Source of the DNA: Bacteroidaceae bacterium
Lineage (GTDB): Bacteria > Bacteroidota > Bacteroidia > Bacteroidales > Bacteroidaceae
DNA: 64,000 nt
Assembly: GCA_017471185.1 (NCBI GenBank)
Contig: JAFUVZ010000046.1
Coordinates: 28,758 to 92,757 of the forward strand
Direction of reading: 5' to 3'
The position numbers were made by a program, and so were the translations under genes. Under the pieces are notes generated by a model that saw only the letters and a program-made list of their open reading frames with translations, was not told the origin of the DNA and did not search any database. Numbering within the stretch: the stretch's first letter is position 1; every line of letters begins with the position of its first letter. Positions 43,308 through 52,018 of the stretch are shown in pieces.

Positions 43308-44633
43308 ATGGCACAAGAACAGAAAAAAAGCGGTAGCATGGTAGCTATTATTACCATGTTCTTCCTCTTTGCAATGATTGCTTTCGTAACCAACATGGCA
43401 GCGCCTGTAGGTAACATTTGGACTATGGACGATGCGGTAGGTAACAACCCAGCCCTTGGTTTCATGGGCAACTTCATGAACTTCCTGGCTTACCTCTTCA
43501 TGGGTATTCCTGCTGGTAACATGCTGACTAAGGTTGGTTATAAGAAGACTGCGCTGATTGCTATCGTTGTAGGTATCGTAGGTTTGCTGATTCAGTATGC
43601 ATCAGGTTTCAGTGCTGGTGTTCCGGGCTTTAGCATCTATCTGCTGGGCGCATTCGTTTGCGGTCTCTGCGTATGTATGCTGAACACAGTGGTTAATCCT
43701 ATGCTGAACCTCATCGGTGGTGGTGGTACCAAGGGTAACCAGCTGCTGCAGTTGGGTGGCGCATGCAACTCATTGGCAGGAACCATCGCTCCTATTATGG
43801 TGGGTGCTTACGTTGGTTCTATCACCAAGACTACCAAGATCACCGATGTTAGCCCTATGTTGTTTGGCGCTATCGCTATCTTCGTTATTGCATTCATCGT
43901 TATCTATTTGGCAAAGATTGATGAGCCACGCCAGCAGAAGGTAGAGGCATCTGCCGTTAAGGATCCTCATAGCCCATGGAGCTTCCGTCACTTTATCCTT
44001 GGTACAGTAGCTATCTTCTGCTACGTAGGTATGGAAGTCGGTATCCCTAACACATTTGGTAATTTCCTGAGCAAGGCTGAGAACTTCAACGCATTCGACC
44101 CAGCCAACGCTGCTAACGCTGCTGCCATCATTGGTGGTATGACTGGCCTGTATTGGCTGCTGATGCTGGTTGGTCGTCTGGCTTCAGGTTTCATTTCCGG
44201 CAAGGTTTCAAGCCGCGCACAGTTGCTGACAGCTTCTTGCGTAGGTATCTGCTTGGTACTTATCTCAATGTTTGTTCCTGAGGCAACAGGCGTTTCAATG
44301 GTAGGTTTCAGCAATGGTACATTTGCTGTTAACAACGTTCCTTTGTTCACCGTATTCCTGGTACTGATGGGTCTCTGCACTTCTATCATGTGGGGTTGCA
44401 TCTTCAACCTGGCAACTGAAGGTCTGGGTAAATATACAGAGAAGGCATCAGGTATCTTCATGATGATGGTAGTTGGTGGTGGTATCCTGCCATTGATCCA
44501 GAACTCTATCGTAAGTGACACCATTGGTTCACTGCGTGTCAGCTACATCATCGTTGTAGCCGTTCTTGCTTACATGATATTCTATGCACTGGTTGGTAGC
44601 AAGAACGTGAACAAGGACATCAAGGTTGACTAA
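43308..44633 (+). CDS. MFS sugar transporter (galactose/glucose/fucose type)
   Basis: A 441-aa protein with 12 transmembrane helices and the FucP/GluP-like signatures GNMLTKVGYKKTALIAIV and NPMLNLIGGGG. It lies 43 bp after galM and before galK, so galactose uptake is the likely role. It carries many GGT and GCT codons and runs of TGGTGGT, pointing to high expression. Confidence 0.88.
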   Translation: MAQEQKKSGSMVAIITMFFLFAMIAFVTNMAAPVGNIWTMDDAVGNNPALGFMGNFMNFLAYLFMGIPAGNMLTKVGYKKTALIAIVVGIVGLLIQYASGFSAGVPGFSIYLLGAFVCGLCVCMLNTVVNPMLNLIGGGGTKGNQLLQLGGACNSLAGTIAPIMVGAYVGSITKTTKITDVSPMLFGAIAIFVIAFIVIYLAKIDEPRQQKVEASAVKDPHSPWSFRHFILGTVAIFCYVGMEVGIPNTFGNFLSKAENFNAFDPANAANAAAIIGGMTGLYWLLMLVGRLASGFISGKVSSRAQLLTASCVGICLVLISMFVPEATGVSMVGFSNGTFAVNNVPLFTVFLVLMGLCTSIMWGCIFNLATEGLGKYTEKASGIFMMMVVGGGILPLIQNSIVSDTIGSLRVSYIIVVAVLAYMIFYALVGSKNVNKDIKVD

Positions 44634-44644
44634 GTTATTTACTT

Positions 44645-44673
44645 GAGTGATGCGTTTAAATGACGCATCACTC
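44645..44673 (+). terminator. Hairpin between the MFS gene and galK
   Basis: A perfect 11-bp stem GAGTGATGCGT/ACGCATCACTC with a 7-nt loop, followed by ACAAAACTTTTT. It lies 11 bp after the MFS stop and ends 18 bp before the galK start. It may be a partial terminator that lowers galK expression, or an mRNA-stabilising hairpin. Confidence 0.65.
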
Positions 44674-44691
44674 ACAAAACTTTTTAATATC

Positions 44692-45846
44692 ATGGAAATA
44701 GAATACGTTAGAAGTCGTTTCATCAAGCATTTCGATGGACAGACAGGAGCCGTTTACACCTCACCAGGACGCGTCAATCTGATTGGTGAGCACACCGATT
44801 ATAATGGTGGCTTTGTATTTCCAGGAGCGATTGACAAAGGCATCATGGCTGAAATCAGGCCTAATGGCACTGACAAGGTAAAGGCTTACTCCATCGACCA
44901 GAAGGATTATGTAGAGTTCGGTCTGAATGAAGAGGATGCTCCAAGGGCATCATGGGCAAGATACATTTTCGGTGTATGCCGTGAGATGATCAAGCGTGGC
45001 GTTGACGTGAAAGGTTTTAATACTGCATTCGCAGGCGATGTGCCTCTGGGCGCCGGTATGTCATCATCCGCAGCTTTGGAAAGCACCTACGCTTTCGCAC
45101 TCAACGAATTGTTTGGCGAGGGCAAGATAGACAAGTTTGAACTGGCTAAAGTTGGTCAGGCCACTGAGCACAACTATTGCGGTGTGAAGTGTGGCATCAT
45201 GGACCAATTCGCTTCCGTGTTTGGCAAAAAAGGTAGTCTGATGCGCCTCGATTGCCGTTCCTTGGAATACAAGTATTATCCATTTGAACCTGCTGGCTAT
45301 CGTTTGGTACTGGTTGACAGTGTCGTGAAGCATGAACTTGCTTCATCAGCATACAACAAACGCCGTGAGAGTTGCGAGAACGTGGTGGCTGCTTTGAAGA
45401 AACACCACCCGGAAGTAGAATTCCTACGCGATGCAACCTTAGACATGCTGGCTGAGGTAAAGGCTGAGGTATCTGAAGAGGACTACAAGCGTGCTGAGTA
45501 TGTGATTGAAGAGATTCAACGAGTACTCGACGTTTGCGACGCTTTGGAGAAAGCCGATTATGAGACCGTTGGTCAGAAAATGTACGAAACCCATCAGGGC
45601 ATGAGCAAGCTGTATGAGGTAAGCTGCGAAGAGCTCGATTTCCTTAATGACGTGGCTTTTGACTGCGGAGTTACCGGATCACGGGTTATGGGCGGTGGCT
45701 TCGGTGGCTGCACTATCAACCTCGTGAAAGAAGAGCTCTACAGCACTTTCGTCAATGAAGTGAAGAAACGTTACGGCGAGAAGTTTGGTAAGCGCTGCAA
45801 GATTTACGATGTAGTGATTGGTGACGGCGCCCGCCGACTCGTTTAA
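44692..45846 (+). CDS. galK: Galactokinase
   Basis: A 384-aa GHMP kinase. Signatures are GRVNLIGEHTDYNGGFVFP (about 23-41), PLGAGMSSSAALE (about 119-131), the catalytic Asp in CGIMDQFASVFG, and GGGFGGCTINLV. The start is the ATG at 44692; the longer frame runs through the hairpin. Phosphorylates galactose imported by the preceding transporter. Confidence 0.96.
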   Translation: MEIEYVRSRFIKHFDGQTGAVYTSPGRVNLIGEHTDYNGGFVFPGAIDKGIMAEIRPNGTDKVKAYSIDQKDYVEFGLNEEDAPRASWARYIFGVCREMIKRGVDVKGFNTAFAGDVPLGAGMSSSAALESTYAFALNELFGEGKIDKFELAKVGQATEHNYCGVKCGIMDQFASVFGKKGSLMRLDCRSLEYKYYPFEPAGYRLVLVDSVVKHELASSAYNKRRESCENVVAALKKHHPEVEFLRDATLDMLAEVKAEVSEEDYKRAEYVIEEIQRVLDVCDALEKADYETVGQKMYETHQGMSKLYEVSCEELDFLNDVAFDCGVTGSRVMGGGFGGCTINLVKEELYSTFVNEVKKRYGEKFGKRCKIYDVVIGDGARRLV

Positions 45847-45866
45847 GTATTCTATTTTAATTTAAT

Positions 45867-45932
45867 TACGAGTTACAGGCTACAAGCTGCAAACCACCAT
45901 GATGGTCATTAGCTTGTAACTTGTAACTCGTA
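45867..45932. repeat. Inverted repeat between galK and the DsbA-like gene
   Basis: The arm 45867-45888 (TACGAGTTACAGGCTACAAG-) pairs with 45911-45932 (-CTTGTAACTTGTAACTCGTA) with about two mismatches and a 22-bp loop. It could end the galactose operon. The TTACAAG/CTTGTAA motif recurs near 63200. Confidence 0.75.
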
Positions 45933-45948
45933 GCTTGTAACTAATCTC

Positions 45949-46584
45949 ATGAAAATCATCTATATCATGGATCCCTATTGCAAATGGTGCTATGGGACCA
46001 GTGACCATATCCAGCAATTGTTTGACGCTACAGACGGACTGCTGCCTTTTGAAGTAGTGCCAGCCGGTATGCTCTCAGGCGAATACACCCAGGTACAGTC
46101 GCCAGTCAACGCTTTCGCCATCAACCGCACCAATGCCAGCATAGCTAAGGAGACAGGAAAACCTTTCGGTAAGGCTTACGAAGCATCGCTTCATGAGAAA
46201 GAGATCACGCTCGACAGCGAGATACCCAGCCGTGCCATAATGGCATGCCGCGCTGTCTCTCCCAAACAGACACTTACCTTTGCCCACCAGGTTCTTCACG
46301 CACGGTTTCATGACGGTAAAGATCTAAACGATACCACTACCTATTTAGATATATGCGAGCAAATGAACATTGACAAGCAGGCTTTTTTCCTTCATTTCTC
46401 GTCTGACGAAATTAAAGAGAATACCCGTAAGGCATTTGTCTTCGCTGAAAAATATGCCGAGCACTACCCCACCCTCATCTATGAGGAAGATGGAGAGATG
46501 GACATCCTCACCGAAGGTTTCTCACCTTATTCATTATTAGAACTACGGCTTAGCAAACTGCTGAAAAGGCAAAAACAGCCCTGA
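45949..46584 (+). CDS. DsbA-family thioredoxin-like protein
   Basis: A 211-aa protein with CKWC (Cys 11 and 14) in MDPYCKWCYGTSDHI and the DsbA helical insert (PFGKAYEASLHEKEITLDSE). There is no signal peptide, so it is probably a cytoplasmic FrnE/DsbA-like oxidoreductase or isomerase. Stands alone after the galactose operon. The family is clear; the substrate is not. Confidence 0.85.
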   Translation: MKIIYIMDPYCKWCYGTSDHIQQLFDATDGLLPFEVVPAGMLSGEYTQVQSPVNAFAINRTNASIAKETGKPFGKAYEASLHEKEITLDSEIPSRAIMACRAVSPKQTLTFAHQVLHARFHDGKDLNDTTTYLDICEQMNIDKQAFFLHFSSDEIKENTRKAFVFAEKYAEHYPTLIYEEDGEMDILTEGFSPYSLLELRLSKLLKRQKQP

Positions 46585-46650
46585 GATTCTCTATTAATCT
46601 TCAATTTCCAGACGCTCCCACTTGAATTGAAGGTGTAATATAAAAATTTA

Positions 46651-46731
46651 CTTCCGCTATTCCGCTAAACTGAGATAACTAATGATACCATTATGTTATC
46701 ACAGCGGAATAATTAGCGGAACAGCGGAGTT
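46651..46731. repeat. TTCCGCTATTCCGC inverted-repeat unit, copy B
   Basis: The left arm CTTCCGCTATTCCGCTAAAC and the right side AGCGGAATAATTAGCGGAAC-AGCGGAG fold around GATAACTAATG...TTATGTTATC. The unit is in inverted orientation relative to copy C (47168), so B and C face each other across the array between them. Confidence 0.85.
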
Positions 46732-46939
46732 TCTTTATCAAAATCTTCAAAAAAAAAAGCTTGTTCTTATGGCTAAAACGCATTTTATTGAACGTGGCTT
46801 TTAAGTCCGTTTTTGAAGTATCTGCAAGGCCCTCATGGTTCCCAATTAAAGGATTTCATTCCATGTGAACCCACGCCTCAAGCCCTTCTTATAACCGAAT
46901 GATACTCAGTGCTGTTTGAGTCCCAGCCTTTCCAACAGC

Positions 46940-47060
46940 ATGGGACTCTCAGTCCATCATGAGGGGATTCTCAGTCCCTCATGCGGGGACTCTCAGTCCG
47001 AAACGAGGGGACACACAGGACGAAGCAGGTGTCCTTTCAGTCAGAAGCTGAGCTATTGAC
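46940..47060. repeat. 22-bp-period palindrome array (about 5 units)
   Basis: GGACTCTCAGTCC-type dyads are centred at 46949, 46971 and 46993, then decay (GGGGACACACAGGAC, GTGTCCTTTCAGTC) at the same 22-bp step. Spacers are 7 bp (ATCATGA, CTCATGC, GAAACGA). The dyad is the reverse complement of the GGACTGAGAGTCC units of the array at 1.6 kb. No gene is seen anywhere in 46585-47305. Confidence 0.85.
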
Positions 47061-47167
47061 AGTCTGTTATTTAGTAACGAGTGATCACAAAGGAAGTGAC
47101 TCCCTGTTCATAGCTATTCTTGATTCTGGTTGATTCCATTTCACCTTATTTTTAATACGAGTTGAGT

Positions 47168-47256
47168 TAAAAAACTCCGCTATTCCGCCAATAATTCCGC
47201 TACGATAACTATTGTTATACATATATTATCTCAGTTTAGCGGAATAGCGGAATTAA
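47168..47256. repeat. TTCCGCTATTCCGC inverted-repeat unit, copy C
   Basis: AACTCCGCTATTCCGCC...AATTCCGCTACGATAAC pairs with TTATCTCAGTTTAGCGG-AATAGCGGAATT. Same orientation, and same place relative to its array, as copy A at 1781-1866. It ends 50 bp before the FabK-like gene. Confidence 0.85.
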
Positions 47257-47305
47257 AACATGAGAAGAGCGAGGGAAGGTCAGGCCTTAGACAAGGCAAA
47301 CAAAC

Positions 47306-48253
47306 CTATGGCATCGTCATCAGCTTCTGCTTGGATTCCTGATATTCAGCCAGTATCTCAGCCATAACCTCGGCAACGGTCTGGATACCCTTGCCCTTAA
47401 ACTGGGAGGCATTCTGACCGATCTCCACCTCGCCATCAACTAAGTCGCCCTCAAAGATACCCATGCGGTTGCGGCCGGCACCGATGATTTCAAGCAGTTG
47501 TTCTGCTGTGGCTCCTTCAGCCTCAGCCTTATCAAGCTGTTCACGATAAGGATTCTTCGCCATACGTGTCGGCGAGAGTTTCTTAAGAATCAACATGGTG
47601 TCACCTTCTTCCAGATTAAGACAGAAGTTCTTGTATGCCTCACTGGCAGAACTTTCCACCGTCAAAGCAAAACGGGTACCTATCTGAACGCCCTCTGCCC
47701 CTAAGGCAAAAGCCGCCAACATAGAAGGCCCATTACCGATGCCACCGGCAGCTATTAAAGGTAAAGAGGTAGCTTGACGCACTGCAGGAATAAGACACAT
47801 GGTAGTGGTTTCCTCACGACCATTATGACCACCAGCCTCAAAGCCTTCAGCCACAACAGCATCAACGCCAGCTTCTTCACATTTCTTAGCGAACTTGGAG
47901 GAAGAAACCACATGCACCACTGTAATGCCACGTTCCTTCAGCCAGCCAGTCCATTTCTTAGGACTGCCGGCAGAGGTGAACACAATCTTCACGCCAGTAT
48001 CTGCTATGATATTCATCATGTCTTCCACACCCGGTTTCATCAATGGCACATTCACACCAAAAGGTTTACCTGTGGCAGCCTGACATTTCTCGATATGTTC
48101 CTTCAGCAGTTCTGGAGTCATAGAGCCTGCGCCAATCAGCCCGAGACCGCCAGCATTACTCACTGCAGCAGTGAGACGCCAGCCACTACACCATGCCATA
48201 CCTCCTGCTATCACAGGATAATCTATACCGAAAAGAGAAGTTATTCTATTCAT
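47306..48253 (-). CDS. FMN-dependent enoyl-ACP reductase (FabK) / nitronate monooxygenase family
   Basis: A 315-aa TIM-barrel flavoprotein. Signatures are YPVIAGGMAWCSG at the start, GGLGLIGAGSM, VAEGFEAGGHNGRE, LIAAGGIGNGPSMLAAFALG and GVQIGTRFALTVES. The family holds both FabK and nitronate monooxygenases. The EAGGHNG motif and the absence of other FabI-type genes here lean to FabK, but sequence alone does not decide. The ATG at 48253 is used; the longer frame begins with TTG. Confidence 0.8.
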   Translation of the reverse strand: MNRITSLFGIDYPVIAGGMAWCSGWRLTAAVSNAGGLGLIGAGSMTPELLKEHIEKCQAATGKPFGVNVPLMKPGVEDMMNIIADTGVKIVFTSAGSPKKWTGWLKERGITVVHVVSSSKFAKKCEEAGVDAVVAEGFEAGGHNGREETTTMCLIPAVRQATSLPLIAAGGIGNGPSMLAAFALGAEGVQIGTRFALTVESSASEAYKNFCLNLEEGDTMLILKKLSPTRMAKNPYREQLDKAEAEGATAEQLLEIIGAGRNRMGIFEGDLVDGEVEIGQNASQFKGKGIQTVAEVMAEILAEYQESKQKLMTMP

Positions 48254-48291
48254 ATTTATCAAGTTTTTCAATTGAGGCTGCAAGTTACGAA

Positions 48292-48747
48292 TTATTTTTC
48301 ACTCTGCAAACTATCAGAGGGTGCAGCCTTATAGTTTTTCAGCACTTCCAGCGTTTTTCTCTTATTACGCTTGTTGCGAAAATCCCAATATTCACGGGTA
48401 AAAAACTTTGTGAGATGATAGGCCAGGTCACCTGTATATGTAATCCCATTGCTTGGAGCTGCATACGCAGGAAGATTGAACTCCATCTTGATCTCATGCT
48501 CCTTAGGAAGTTTGAGCACAGGCATGGTATAGTTGAAATCCAACCAAGGTTTGGCTGTAGATACCGATTGACTGCCTGCAACCATATTTCCCTTCAACTC
48601 CTCCAACGCACGAGGGTTGAGTTTAATCTCCCCGTCTGTGCGCAATAACTGATCCAAGCGTAAAGAATCAGCCATCGTCCATTCCTGGGCACACACAACA
48701 CCCCCTGCCATCAGAAACGACAGCATCAAAAACAACCGTTTATACAT
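48292..48747 (-). CDS. Secreted DUF4858-like protein in the Dma operon
   Basis: A 151-aa protein with a signal peptide (MYKRLFLMLSFLMAGGVVCAQ), then MADSLRLDQLLRTDGEIKLN, a short beta region and a basic tail (YWDFRNKRNKRKTLEVLKNY). It resembles small periplasmic proteins (DUF4858) that follow ECF/Dma pairs in Bacteroidales; the domain number is tentative. It is 11 bp after the 180-aa lipoprotein gene. Function unknown. Confidence 0.6.
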   Translation of the reverse strand: MYKRLFLMLSFLMAGGVVCAQEWTMADSLRLDQLLRTDGEIKLNPRALEELKGNMVAGSQSVSTAKPWLDFNYTMPVLKLPKEHEIKMEFNLPAYAAPSNGITYTGDLAYHLTKFFTREYWDFRNKRNKRKTLEVLKNYKAAPSDSLQSEK

Positions 48748-48758
48748 ACACTATGGAT

Positions 48759-49301
48759 TTACCACCACCTATAGTTAGATCCAGCCAAAGGTTCTCCGCC
48801 AGATATACCGACAACAGACAAGCCATCCGAACGGTTTACACCATTCCACCATCTGCGATAATGGGCGGCAGCATCAAGCAGTTCATCATCTGTCAGGAAA
48901 TAAATACCCTCATAATTCAGCGCATCCTTACGCACCATACGGTATCCCAAAGAAGCGTTTCTACCCCCTAAACGAATGGATTCCACCAACCAAAGTACAC
49001 ATTCGCCCAAACGGGGTTTACCTCCTGCCAGATAAGACACAGGAGCCAAAGGGAAAGAAGGTATCTCCGTGAGGTCTTCTGCATATCGCAGCAGTCCTTC
49101 TATATCATCCGTCGTAAACTGAGGCATTATCACAGTACCCGTCTGCTCATTCACCGCTAAAGTACCAGTCTTGAGTTGTTTGACGAACAAATCCACATCC
49201 GGGTTCTCCATATCCAATGTCTCTTCAGAGCAGGAAACCCAAGTCAATGCCAATGACACCAGCATCAGCAACAAGCAGTATTGACTTATCTTTTTCATCA
49301 T
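48759..49301 (-). CDS. Uncharacterised lipoprotein in the Dma operon
   Basis: A 180-aa lipoprotein (ALTWVSC lipobox). Content includes DVDLFVKQLKTGTL, DDIEGLLRYAEDLTEIPSFP, GECVLWLVESIRLGG and a Trp-rich end (YRRWWNGVN, SNYRWW). No domain recognised with certainty (possibly DUF4943). It lies 22 bp after the Dma-like gene on the same strand, so it is probably controlled by, or senses for, the sigma/Dma pair. Confidence 0.6.
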   Translation of the reverse strand: MMKKISQYCLLLMLVSLALTWVSCSEETLDMENPDVDLFVKQLKTGTLAVNEQTGTVIMPQFTTDDIEGLLRYAEDLTEIPSFPLAPVSYLAGGKPRLGECVLWLVESIRLGGRNASLGYRMVRKDALNYEGIYFLTDDELLDAAAHYRRWWNGVNRSDGLSVVGISGGEPLAGSNYRWW

Positions 49302-49323
49302 AGCAATGGGTTTTAAAAGTGAA

Positions 49324-50400
49324 TCAATAGCTCATACGCACGCCACACAACAGACTGAGGTTAACAGCTTGTTCGGTACGCAGTGTAGAAGTGTTTCCGT
49401 CAGTATCAAAATAATGAGAGACAGAAGGTTCTGCATAGAGAGCCAGCTTATCGTTCAGCTTATAGCGAACACCCAAGCCTGCAGTAGCCGCCAGTTGTAC
49501 AGGCTCTTCACTGAAACTCTTGCCCAACAGTTTCTCAGCCACGCCACCAATGGTGGCATAAAGGTCAAGCTTCTTACTATCCACCACATTCACATCGAGT
49601 TTGACAGGAAGGGAAAGTGACGACTGGCTTTCTGCCACATCAGCGGGTAGGTAGTTATAGAGCAGTCCGGCTTCAATAGCCAGACGTTTGTTTAATTTTC
49701 TTTCCAACATCAACCCTGCCGTGAGAGGCATCTTGAAATCACCCTTAGGCAAAGACGTGCCTACTGCGGGCTTTAATGCCCATCGCGATTCTTTCTCATC
49801 TACAGAAGCTATAGATGCTGCAGCCTCAGCGTCCGACACCAGATTCCCATCAGAAGCTTTCAACAGTCCGTTATAGGGATTGCCACCTTGGACATATCCT
49901 TGCTCAACAATCTGCCAGGTTATTTCAAAAGGCACCATCTCGTCATCGTCGTCCTTAACCACAGCAGACTGTTCAACGATGACAGTTGAGCGCTGACCGT
50001 TGACCGCTGACGGTTGGAAATAATCCGCAGGACGTTCGCTCTCGACAGGCAGCTGTGCGAGTTCATTATTAATTATAGGAGTGTAAGTGGAAGATTGAGA
50101 AGCTTCCACGTTAGCAGCCACCTCATTGAAAGCCTGCTGTATATCACTTTCCTGAGAGTTGAGATACCAGAAAGCTACAGAGCCTACAGCCAGAACCAGC
50201 AAGACTGATGCTGCAGCCACCCACTTGTGGTACATTGGCATAACCTTTGCCTGTACAGGAGTCGCCGTCTCTGCCACAGGAGCTACTGCAGACAGGTCTT
50301 TCTCCAGACTTTCCCAGAAGCCATCCTTTACCTGCATCCTGGCATCCGCAATACCTTTGAATAAAGCCGAAAAGTCATCTTTTTCTTTCATGCTCGACAT
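49324..50400 (-). CDS. Dual-membrane-spanning anti-sigma factor (Dma-like), pair 2
   Basis: A 358-aa protein. The cytoplasmic N-terminus has MQVKDGFWESLEKDL (about 22-36), then a transmembrane helix (about 59-79, HKWVAAASVLLVLAVGSVAF), a periplasmic linker (about 80-205), and an outer-membrane beta-barrel-like domain (about 210-358) ending AEPSVSHYFDTDG...LLCGVRMSY. It shares the GxWESxE and YAEP-xxHYF motifs and the overall plan with the protein at 13259, but is 115 residues shorter, mainly in the linker. Its start overlaps the sigma-factor gene by 26 bp (17 bp if the second Met is used). Confidence 0.8.
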   Translation of the reverse strand: MSSMKEKDDFSALFKGIADARMQVKDGFWESLEKDLSAVAPVAETATPVQAKVMPMYHKWVAAASVLLVLAVGSVAFWYLNSQESDIQQAFNEVAANVEASQSSTYTPIINNELAQLPVESERPADYFQPSAVNGQRSTVIVEQSAVVKDDDDEMVPFEITWQIVEQGYVQGGNPYNGLLKASDGNLVSDAEAAASIASVDEKESRWALKPAVGTSLPKGDFKMPLTAGLMLERKLNKRLAIEAGLLYNYLPADVAESQSSLSLPVKLDVNVVDSKKLDLYATIGGVAEKLLGKSFSEEPVQLAATAGLGVRYKLNDKLALYAEPSVSHYFDTDGNTSTLRTEQAVNLSLLCGVRMSY

Positions 50401-50938
50401 ATTGTTTTATTTTCTTTGCCAATAGATTCTTCGCATAACGGTATTGAGACTTAGATGTTTCGGGCTTGATGTTCAGCAAGTCGGCAATCTCCTTGTGAGG
50501 TTTTTCTTCAAAGACGAAAAGATTAAACACCATCCTGCAACCTTCAGGAAGTTGAGCCACCATGCGCATCAGCGTTTCATCGTCAATTCCCCTGCCCTCT
50601 TCAGCCACTGTTTTCTCATCAACATCCGGCAAATCAGGCAATTCCTCACTATCCATGTGCATAAGCTCCTTCGTGTGTTTCTTCCTCATAAAACTGATGG
50701 CCTGTGTGCTCATCACCTTGTACATCCAGCTTTTCAACGAGCTTTCTCCTCGAAAGGAAAAGCTGGTGTAGATTTTGATGAAGGCATCGTGCAAAACATC
50801 ATAGGCATCATCCATATCACCAGTATAACGAAAACAGACGGCCAGCATCTGCTCCGCATAAAGAGTGTACAGTTGCCTGCGTGCATCCGCATCGCCTTTC
50901 CTACACCCCTCCACCAGTTTCAACTCATCGGCTTCCAC
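50375..50938 (-). CDS. ECF RNA polymerase sigma factor (pair 2)
   Basis: A 187-aa sigma factor. Region 2 is at about 24-95 (YTLYAEQMLAVCFRYTGD, DVLHDAFIKIYTSF, SWMYKVMSTQAISFMRKK); region 4 is at about 130-182 (LPEGCRMVFNLFVFEEKPHKEIADLLNI). The start is a GTG at 50938: an in-frame TGA lies three codons upstream and the next ATG is inside region 2. It leads the operon with the Dma-like gene and two envelope proteins. Confidence 0.92.
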   Translation of the reverse strand: MEADELKLVEGCRKGDADARRQLYTLYAEQMLAVCFRYTGDMDDAYDVLHDAFIKIYTSFSFRGESSLKSWMYKVMSTQAISFMRKKHTKELMHMDSEELPDLPDVDEKTVAEEGRGIDDETLMRMVAQLPEGCRMVFNLFVFEEKPHKEIADLLNIKPETSKSQYRYAKNLLAKKIKQYVEHERKR

Positions 50939-51039
50939 AACTTTTCAGTCTTACATCTACGCTCAAATCTTTATGCTTTCTATCTATTAGACGCAGAAAA
51001 AGCCAAAAAGGAGGTAAAGGATTATGTTAAATAATGTCA

Positions 51040-51888
51040 TCAGCAAGCCTTAAAACTCATGTCGAGTCCTTTCACAGAATGTGTAAGGGCACCCACAGAG
51101 ATAAAGTCAACGCCACATTCGGCATAGTCACGCAACGTGTCGAAGGTGATGCCGCCAGAAGACTCTGTCTCAAATCTGCCAGCCACCATCTGTACCGCCT
51201 TTCGAGTCATCTCAGGCGTGAAGTTGTCGAACATAATGCGGTCAACGCCACCCAGGTCAAGTACCTGCTGCAGCTCATCGAAGTTTCTTACCTCAATCTC
51301 AATCTTGAGGTCTTTACCCTTTTCTTTGCAGTACTCCTTGGCACGAGTGATGGCTTTGTCAATACCACCGGCAAAGTCCACATGATTGTCTTTAAGCAGA
51401 ATCATGTCGAAGAGGCCGATGCGATGATTCATGCCTCCGCCTATCTTGACCGCCATCTTCTCCAAGATACGCATGCCTGGAGTGGTCTTGCGGGTATCAA
51501 GTACATGGGTATGCGTACCCTCCAGACGTGCCTGATATTTATGAGTCATCGTCGCGATGCCACTCATACGCTGCATGATGTTGAGCATCAGGCGTTCCGT
51601 CTGCAAAAGGCTCTGCACCTTTCCTTCTACCACCATCGCCACATCGCCAGGTTTCACAGGAGTACCGTCTTCCAAATAGACAGTCACCTTTAGTTCGGGG
51701 TCAAAGCGGTGGAACACTTCCTTGGCAATTTCAATGCCAGCAAGGATTCCTTCCTCTTTGATAAGCAGCTTAGACTTGCCCATAGCCGTTGGTGGGATAC
51801 ATGATAACGTGGTGTGGTCGCCATCACCGATATCTTCTGCAAATGACAGATCAATGAGCCTGTCAATCAATTCTCTTTCTTTTTCCAT
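51040..51888 (-). CDS. nadC: Nicotinate-nucleotide pyrophosphorylase
   Basis: A 282-aa quinolinate phosphoribosyltransferase of NAD synthesis. Signatures are EDIGDGDHTTLSCIP, LLQTERLMLNIMQRMSGIAT, HVLDTRKTTPGMR, KIGGGMNHRIGLFDMILLKDNH, and the C-terminal SSGGITFDTL...GVDFISVGALTHS. Length and motifs are standard. Confidence 0.96.
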   Translation of the reverse strand: MEKERELIDRLIDLSFAEDIGDGDHTTLSCIPPTAMGKSKLLIKEEGILAGIEIAKEVFHRFDPELKVTVYLEDGTPVKPGDVAMVVEGKVQSLLQTERLMLNIMQRMSGIATMTHKYQARLEGTHTHVLDTRKTTPGMRILEKMAVKIGGGMNHRIGLFDMILLKDNHVDFAGGIDKAITRAKEYCKEKGKDLKIEIEVRNFDELQQVLDLGGVDRIMFDNFTPEMTRKAVQMVAGRFETESSGGITFDTLRDYAECGVDFISVGALTHSVKGLDMSFKAC

Positions 51889-52018
51889 ATCTATTCATGA
51901 TTTATTTTGCACAAAGATAAATAAATCTCAGGAAAAAAGCTAACTTTGTGGATAATAATAAGCAACCAAATTTCCCGTGACAGTTAACTTGCTGTTAGTA
52001 ACTTATAATTAATAAAAG

